10,424 nt of DNA from positions 1-10,424 of the forward strand of contig JBOHNM010000148.1 in NCBI GenBank assembly GCA_050730675.1. Reading direction: 5' to 3'. This document shows positions 5,931 through 10,424 of this stretch, piece after piece (position 1 is the first letter of the stretch; each line of letters starts with the position of its first letter). Under the pieces are notes generated by a model. The model saw nothing but the letters and a program-made list of their open reading frames with translations. It ran no database searches and had not been told where the DNA came from. The translations under genes were made by a program, and so were the position numbers. The DNA comes from JBOHNM01 sp050730675. Its GTDB lineage: Bacteria; Planctomycetota; Phycisphaerae; Phycisphaerales; UBA1924.

Positions 5931-7916
5931 TTACGTCGCCGGCGGCTGGTCATCCTCGGCCTTCGGCGTCGCTGCGGGCTTGACGACCTCCGGCTCGTGG
6001 ATCGGCCCCGGCCCCACGTGCGGCGAGCCATCGCGGGTGATCAGTGCCACGCCCTCGGGGAGCTGGCGGGCGACCTCGGCCACCACGTCGCCGCTGACCG
6101 AACGGGCGAAGAGCGAGCGGCGTGTCTTGCCCATGATGAGTGTGTCGCAGCCGTAGGTGACGGTGTAGTCGAGGATCTCTTCCACGATCTCGGGGCTGCG
6201 GACGTAGATGGGGATGCACGGCACACCGTACTGGCGTGCGAGCACGACCACGGTGCCGAGAGCTTCCTGCGCGGCGGCATCGTCCTCGACGCGCGGAACG
6301 ATGTTGGGGCCAGCGTCAATGACGCGCAGCGTGCGCACGAAGATCGTGAAGAGCGTGGCCCCGCGCCGGCGCGCCATGTCCACGGCGTACTCGGCCTGGA
6401 AGCGTCCGCGGGCCGCGAGCATGATGCGCGGCTTGCTCGGGTCCAGGCGCATGGGCTCGCGCTGCACCTCAGCCAGCCAGCCCAACTCCGGCTCGGGGAG
6501 CCCGGCCTCGGCCCGCGTCTTGGCCCGCTGGTGCAGGAAATACCGCACCGAGAGCACGGCGATGATCATCCCGCCGGCGAACATCGCCGCGTGCGGCTTG
6601 GCGACGATGATCGTCGCCTCGACGCACGCCATGAACCCGCCGAGGACCCACATGCCGGCACGCTCGCGGGGCGAGATCGGGAGCTGCCGGTTGACCGCGC
6701 ACGAGAGCACGTTGATCGCGATCGCGCCCACCACGCCAATTGCGTACAGCTCGCTGAGCACCTTCACGTCCGCACTTACCAGCAACAGCACCGCCGGCAT
6801 GGCGCAGGCGATGAGCAGAGGCACCCACGGCACGCCGCTGTAGTTGAGTTTCAGCAGCGCGCGCGGCAGCTCCTTGTCGTACGCCATCGAGTACTTCACT
6901 GCCACCATCGCCATGATCGCGGTGTTCACCGCGCTGATCAGCAGCAGCCCGAAGATGATCCCCGTCACGACGCCGAAGACCGTTCCCGCCCGCGTCCCAA
7001 GAGCGGTCGATCCTGCGTGCGTCGCCAGCATCTTCATCGCCGTGTCGCGGTATTCCTTGACATCCGGCGGCACGTCCTCGGGCTCAAAGTGGCGGCTCGT
7101 GCCGTCGGATCCCAGGTGGTTGTGACCCAGCTCGTAGCTCACGTAGTCCGGTTGAGAAATCGGCTTCAACTCCGGCAGCGCGTTGAGCGCCAGCCCGAAG
7201 ACCATGTTGAGCACCACCACCTCGATCAGCACCGGCCAGATCGTCCGCTTGGCGGTCTTGTGGACCGGCTGCTTCATCAGCCCGGTCATGTTCGCCACGG
7301 CCTCAAGACCCGAGAGCGCCAGGATGATCCGCACCAATCCCTCCCAGCGCGGCCACGCCCCGCTGATGCTCGGATCGCCGGTCGTAACAGTCTTCAGCCC
7401 TTGGAAGACCATGGGGATGCACAGCAGCGCGATCGCCGCCGAGAGCACGATGGCCGCGACAGCGATGATGAGTGCAAATCGCCCGGCGCTCTTGGCCCCC
7501 AGCCAGTTGATCGCACCGATCAATCCGATCGCCCCGATCGAGCACGCTACCACCAGATGGTGCGCCATCCCGAAGTAGTGGAACCCCTCCACAACGCTCA
7601 GGGCCGCCGTCACGATGTAGTCGCACAGCAGCAGCGTCGCCCCGATCACCGACAGCGTCGGGCTGAGCTGGCGCGCCGCGGCGTACACGCCGCCGCCATC
7701 GGGGAAGCACCGGCAGATCACCGAATACGCCCAGGCGACGGCGATCATAATGACACTCATGGCCGCGAGGTAGAGCGGCGAGGCGTGCCCGGTGTAGTAG
7801 AACGCCAGCCCGAGGACGTAGAGGCGGCTTGTCCCCCAATCGCCGAAGAGCAACGGCCCCGCGTGAAACCAGTGCAGGTCCCGGGGTCGCTTTTCACTGA
7901 CGAGGATGGTGGACAT
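5931..7916 (-). CDS. APC-superfamily permease (KimA/KUP-like) fused to a C-terminal USP domain, 661 aa
   Basis: Residues 22-463 form about 12 membrane helices with the APC fold. TM1 carries 'FGDWGTSRLYVLG' (24-36), TM2 ends in 'FPDGGGVYAAARQL', and TM3 has 'CDYIVTAALSVVEG' (98-111). Asp26/Tyr33 and Asp99/Tyr100/Thr103/Ser107 match the spacing I recall for the K+ ligands of KimA, so a K+ importer is plausible; amino-acid transport is the alternative. A hydrophilic stretch of about 65 residues (248-312) separates TM7 and TM8. Residues about 496-630 form a cytoplasmic UspA-like domain ('RIMLAARGR', 'TLIMGKTRRSLFARSVSGDV'), followed by a Pro/Glu-rich tail. The ATG at 7916 gives a normal short cytoplasmic N-terminus. 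A TTG at 7997 is in frame, but the added residues look non-coding. There is no clear Shine-Dalgarno sequence. The stop abuts that of asnS. Membrane topology and fusion are clear; the substrate is inferred. Confidence 0.85.
   Translation of the reverse strand: MSTILVSEKRPRDLHWFHAGPLLFGDWGTSRLYVLGLAFYYTGHASPLYLAAMSVIMIAVAWAYSVICRCFPDGGGVYAAARQLSPTLSVIGATLLLCDYIVTAALSVVEGFHYFGMAHHLVVACSIGAIGLIGAINWLGAKSAGRFALIIAVAAIVLSAAIALLCIPMVFQGLKTVTTGDPSISGAWPRWEGLVRIILALSGLEAVANMTGLMKQPVHKTAKRTIWPVLIEVVVLNMVFGLALNALPELKPISQPDYVSYELGHNHLGSDGTSRHFEPEDVPPDVKEYRDTAMKMLATHAGSTALGTRAGTVFGVVTGIIFGLLLISAVNTAIMAMVAVKYSMAYDKELPRALLKLNYSGVPWVPLLIACAMPAVLLLVSADVKVLSELYAIGVVGAIAINVLSCAVNRQLPISPRERAGMWVLGGFMACVEATIIVAKPHAAMFAGGMIIAVLSVRYFLHQRAKTRAEAGLPEPELGWLAEVQREPMRLDPSKPRIMLAARGRFQAEYAVDMARRRGATLFTIFVRTLRVIDAGPNIVPRVEDDAAAQEALGTVVVLARQYGVPCIPIYVRSPEIVEEILDYTVTYGCDTLIMGKTRRSLFARSVSGDVVAEVARQLPEGVALITRDGSPHVGPGPIHEPEVVKPAATPKAEDDQPPAT
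6030..6431 (-). other. Universal stress protein-like domain within the permease
   Basis: This encodes residues about 496-629 of the permease. The domain opens with the hydrophobic strand 'RIMLAARG', has 'ATLFTIFVRTL' as its second strand, and ends in the nucleotide-loop region. The usual G-2x-G-9x-G-S/T motif is altered to 'GKTRRSLFARSVSGD': the second Gly is Arg and the final Ser/Thr is Asp. ATP binding is therefore uncertain. Confidence 0.65.
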
Positions 7917-8042
7917 GCGGTGCGCGGCGGGCACGGGGGCCGGTCGCGTCGGGGCGGAGTGTATGGGGAGCGTGCGACCAGGGAAGTGGGCGGCCAACCA
8001 ACGGGTGGAAAGTCCGATTTTGGACGAATTTCGCCGACTCGA

Positions 8043-8729
8043 CTATTTTTTCACCAACTCAACCACACCGTCCACCATTTTTCCGATGCCCGTGAAGACG
8101 TCGAATGGTGTGGCCGCATCGTCCATGTACGCCGGCGTGGTGATCACTCGATTGCGGGGGTCCGTGTGCGCTTCGCGCACGGACTTGGCGATGTTGTGTG
8201 ACCCCCACGAGGCGATCGCCTCGGCGGTTCCGCCGTCGTTGCCGATTGTCACCTCGCATCCGGGCCCGCCGTTCTTGGTCCCGAGCACGTTGGCCGCCAG
8301 GACCGGTGCGATGCAGCAGAGGCCGATCGGCTTGCCCGCGGCATGGAAGGCCTTGATGACGCGGACCCCCTCCGGATCCACCGTCGCGCCCGCGCCGGCA
8401 GCGGCGAAGTCGCAGAGGTTCTTGGCGACGCCGAAGCCGCCGGCGAAGTAGAGCGCATCGAACTTCGATGCATCGAGCGACGAGAGCGGTGAGATCTCGC
8501 CGCGGCTGATGCGGGCCGCCTCGACCATGCAGTTTCGTGACTCGCCCGGCACGTGCTTGCCGGTGGCGTGGTTGACGACGTGCATCTGCGCGCGGTCCGG
8601 CGCGAAGCACCGGTACGCCACGCCGTGGCGAGCGAGGTGGATGAGGATGCTCACGGCCTCGGTGATCTCAGCGCCATCAGCGCGCCCGCACCCAGCCAGG
8701 ACAACGGCAGCAGTGTTCACGGCGCTCAT
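8043..8729 (-). CDS. elbB: Isoprenoid biosynthesis glyoxalase ElbB, DJ-1/PfpI superfamily, 228 aa
   Basis: A soluble class I glutamine-amidotransferase-like protein of the DJ-1/PfpI superfamily. E. coli ElbB was named for enhancing lycopene production when overexpressed, and glyoxalase activity has been attributed to it; the natural role remains unclear. The sequence follows E. coli ElbB closely from memory: 'VLAGCGRADGAEITEAV' (10-26), 'CFAPD' (41-45), 'VNHATG', 'EAARISRGEI' (70-79), 'LYFAGGFGVAKNLCDFA' (93-109), the putative nucleophile Cys139 in 'LCCIAPVL', and 'RVITTPAYM' (194-202). The length of 228 is close to the roughly 217 aa of the E. coli protein. The ATG at 8729 matches the family N-terminus. 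The frame runs on to 8867, but that extension would cross the terminator and enter the upstream gene. The Shine-Dalgarno sequence is weak. A TTGACC at 8777-8782 (minus strand) could be a -35 element, but no good -10 follows. Expression should be independent of the upstream dockerin gene because of the terminator. Confidence 0.93.
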   Translation of the reverse strand: MSAVNTAAVVLAGCGRADGAEITEAVSILIHLARHGVAYRCFAPDRAQMHVVNHATGKHVPGESRNCMVEAARISRGEISPLSSLDASKFDALYFAGGFGVAKNLCDFAAAGAGATVDPEGVRVIKAFHAAGKPIGLCCIAPVLAANVLGTKNGGPGCEVTIGNDGGTAEAIASWGSHNIAKSVREAHTDPRNRVITTPAYMDDAATPFDVFTGIGKMVDGVVELVKK

Positions 8730-8790
8730 GTACCGAGTGTACCTGGCGCAAGCGCATGCCCGCGCGGATCGATCCAGGTCAACGAGTCGG

Positions 8791-8822
8791 AAAAAAAGCC
8801 CCGGGGCGAGCGCCCCGGGGCT
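8791..8822 (-). terminator. Rho-independent terminator of the dockerin-type gene
   Basis: Read on the minus strand, an 11-bp perfect stem (8812-8822 with 8797-8807) closes a 4-nt loop (8808-8811) and is followed at once by a seven-T run (the A run at 8791-8797 on the plus strand). It begins 32 nt after the stop codon at 8855 and insulates elbB from that gene. On the plus strand there is no T run after the stem, so it should act in one direction only. Confidence 0.93.
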
Positions 8823-8854
8823 GGATTGACGCGCGTCCGCCGCGAGCGATCGGA

Positions 8855-10378
8855 TCAGGGAGCACACGCGGAGAAGAACACGGCGAGGAAGTAGACGAGG
8901 TCGTCGGCAGTGATCTGCCCATCTGGCGGGCTCGGTGCCCCGCCCAAGCCGACAAGGTCCGCGACATCGAGGTTGCTTGCGAAGAACTGAGCATTGAAGT
9001 AGACGATGTCATCAACTGTGAGGATGCCGTCGGGGCCCGGCGACCCGCCGAGGCCCGCCACATCCGCGTCGTTGCACGCGGGGTTAACGATGTTGGTGAC
9101 GACAGTGAGCTTCACCGTGCCGTTGTTGGTATTGATTCCCGTGACCGCGAAGTCCTGATCGAACGAGAGATCGCGCTGGCCGATCGCCACGTAGTAGTCG
9201 CCGGCGGGGAGGACGGCGCCGTTGCCGCCGCTGATGCCGGTCGCAGCTCCGCTGCCGTACGAGCGGGCGGAAGACGTCTGACCCCACGACAGCACGCTCT
9301 GCCGGATCGTCGTGCTTCCGTCGGTGTAGTCATCGTTCTCAGCGATCTTGTCCCCGGACTTGTTGAAGATCGCCATCTCCGTGTCGTGGGCGCCGCGGCC
9401 CAGGTCGGGAAGGTTCGAACCGATGGTGTGAATATCGAGGTAGTAGTCGGAGGCATTGGTGGGGAGAACAGACCGGAAGTGGACCCACCGGTAACGGACG
9501 ACCGTCGGGGTGCTGGTGATGTCAAGGTCGCCCGTCGCTTTGGGGCTGTAGCCGGAGGCGGAGTGGACCTTGCCCAGGTCCGTGCGTGGCGTCGGCGCAG
9601 AAGGCACGGGCCACCACCCGTTGCGGTAGCGCAGGGAGACGATCCCGCTGGGTTGCGTCGTACAAACACCCGGAATTCGTACACCCCAAGGGTGTCCGAA
9701 AGTCGCGGTGCTGCTGTCGGGTTCAACGACGACGGCGACGTAGTATGTCAAGCCGGTGGTAAGAGTCGAGGAGCCGCCGTCACGCCCGTTGTAGGCGAGT
9801 GCATCGCCACCCGGGCCGGGGCGACCGGCAGAGAATCCAAACGTAAGTTGCGCGAGGTTGCCCGTGCCGTCGCTGGTGTCGCTGGCCACGAGGTTGCCGG
9901 CGCTGTCGAAGACCGCCAGGGCCGTGTTCGAGACCGTGGAGCCCTCGGTGTCGAAGTCAAGGAATGCGCGGTTCGCGACGGAAACGTCCGGCGCGGTGAA
10001 GGCGTACCAGGCAACGCCGGAGCCAACGGAAGTGAGCGGGGGTTGCCACTGATTATCATCGCCAAGCGGGTCAATATTGACGCCTTCCGGGGGCCCGGCA
10101 TATGTCGCAGGGGTAGAAACCTGCACGAGCTGGGTGAGCCGGTTGATATCCGTGGCATTGAGGACGCCATCGGCGTTCATATCAAAGACCGGCGAATACG
10201 CCGAGGTGTTGACGAGTCCGACCAGCGTGGCCAAGTCATCGCAGGTAAAAGGATTGATGTAGTCGTGTGCGGTGTTGGCTGTGTCACGGGCAGGATCGTG
10301 TCCAAGCATGCCCACCGTTTGCGAGGCAATCGACATCCCGAAGAGTCCTGTCGTCAAGGGGATGCGGTACCTCAGCAC
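8855..10378 (-). CDS. Probably secreted beta-rich protein with GC-type dockerin-like C-terminus; 5' end uncertain
   Basis: From a GTG at 10378 this is 507 aa, ending in 'VFFSACAP'. Order of parts: residues about 41-86 form a dockerin/EF-hand-like segment with the Ca-type loop 'DMNADGVLNATD' (66-77). Residues about 100-225 and 295-425 are two beta-sandwich regions resembling bacterial pre-peptidase C-terminal (PPC) domains ('ALAVFDSAGNLVASD ... TYYVAVVV' and 'EMAIFNKSGDKIAENDD ... DYYVAIGQ'). Residues 435-507 are a duplicated GC-dockerin-like unit bounded by Cys435 and Cys505. No catalytic motif is visible. Such tails are thought to anchor or sort exported planctomycete proteins. The N-terminus 'MLRYRIPLTTGLFGMSIASQ' is only a weak signal peptide. 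The frame has no stop back to the right edge, so the true start may lie outside. An ATG at 10336 with AGGA 9 nt upstream is another choice, but it leaves no export signal. A strong terminator follows the stop. Confidence 0.7.
   Translation of the reverse strand: MLRYRIPLTTGLFGMSIASQTVGMLGHDPARDTANTAHDYINPFTCDDLATLVGLVNTSAYSPVFDMNADGVLNATDINRLTQLVQVSTPATYAGPPEGVNIDPLGDDNQWQPPLTSVGSGVAWYAFTAPDVSVANRAFLDFDTEGSTVSNTALAVFDSAGNLVASDTSDGTGNLAQLTFGFSAGRPGPGGDALAYNGRDGGSSTLTTGLTYYVAVVVEPDSSTATFGHPWGVRIPGVCTTQPSGIVSLRYRNGWWPVPSAPTPRTDLGKVHSASGYSPKATGDLDITSTPTVVRYRWVHFRSVLPTNASDYYLDIHTIGSNLPDLGRGAHDTEMAIFNKSGDKIAENDDYTDGSTTIRQSVLSWGQTSSARSYGSGAATGISGGNGAVLPAGDYYVAIGQRDLSFDQDFAVTGINTNNGTVKLTVVTNIVNPACNDADVAGLGGSPGPDGILTVDDIVYFNAQFFASNLDVADLVGLGGAPSPPDGQITADDLVYFLAVFFSACAP
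8870..9067 (-). repeat. Two tandem copies of a GC-dockerin-like unit within the protein
   Basis: Copy 1 (residues 438-467) and copy 2 (472-503) share the pattern A/V-D-V/L-x-G-LGG-x-P-x-P-DG-I-T-x-DD-hydrophobic-VYF-x-FF. The unit is about 32-34 residues, with a Gly/Pro loop ending in Asp-Gly, then a Thr-x-Asp-Asp-capped helix ending in Phe-Phe. This is the two-helix repeat expected of a dockerin-like module. The copies differ enough that the duplication looks old. Confidence 0.75.
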
Positions 10379-10424
10379 GCGAACGTGATTCGGGCACAGA
10401 TCAGATTCCTGCGCCGATTCGGAT

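Noticed and set aside
7917..7997. N-terminal extension of the permease to a TTG codon at 7997
   Set aside because: It has a rare start codon, no ribosome binding site and Pro/Ala/His-rich residues of non-coding character. The ATG at 7916 gives a normal permease N-terminus.
8012..8025. Small hairpin GTCC/GGAC after elbB as a possible terminator
   Set aside because: It has only a 4-bp stem with a 6-nt loop and a short T run; it is too weak to call.
5997..8201. A 734-codon open frame on the plus strand opposite the permease gene
   Set aside because: It is antisense to a well-supported permease and runs on into elbB. Its translation is His/Arg/Asp-rich low complexity, as expected from the complement of a GC-rich gene, and shows no domain.
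8730..8867. N-terminal extension of elbB to 8867
   Set aside because: It would read through the strong terminator and overlap the end of the dockerin-type gene, and ElbB homologues start at the residue encoded at 8729.

Overview
The window is GC-rich, densely packed bacterial DNA. The best guess for its source is a planctomycete, probably class Phycisphaerae. The main clue is the gene at the right edge: a probably secreted beta-rich protein whose C-terminus carries two copies of an 'ADV..LGG....DG.LT.DD..YF...FF' unit. This resembles the GC-type dockerin tails I associate with Phycisphaerae. The assignment is inference; the other genes are too widespread to place the organism.

Layout. Positions 1-1528 (+) hold the C-terminal part of an FAD-dependent oxidoreductase, truncated by the window edge. 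Its end overlaps the start of a short aldo/keto reductase by 10 nt, so the two look co-transcribed and translationally coupled. Positions 1533-4280 (-) hold an acyltransferase-3 family membrane protein followed, 9 nt after its stop, by lysA (diaminopimelate decarboxylase). Positions 4488-5930 (+) hold asnS (asparaginyl-tRNA synthetase), divergent from the acyltransferase. Positions 5931-7916 (-) hold a 12-TM APC-superfamily permease fused to a C-terminal universal-stress-protein domain. Positions 8043-8729 (-) hold elbB (DJ-1/PfpI-like protein). Positions 8791-8822 hold a very strong intrinsic terminator serving the last gene, the minus-strand dockerin-type protein at 8855-10378, whose reading frame stays open to the right edge.

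How the genes work together. Most are independent housekeeping functions (lysine and peptidoglycan precursor supply, Asn-tRNA charging, carbonyl chemistry, transport) rather than one pathway. Only two pairs look functionally or transcriptionally linked: FAD oxidoreductase with aldo/keto reductase, and acyltransferase with lysA. I see no tRNA, rRNA, CRISPR array, insertion sequence, phage gene or defence locus, and no gene-free stretch longer than about 210 bases.

No clearly new system is visible. The most interesting point is the permease. Its TM1 and TM3 carry acidic, Tyr, Thr and Ser residues with the same spacing that I recall for the K+-binding residues of KimA (KUP family). It also carries a roughly 65-residue loop insert and a USP domain with a degenerate nucleotide-binding motif. 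Second is the dockerin-type protein, with its duplicated C-terminal unit and unresolved N-terminus.
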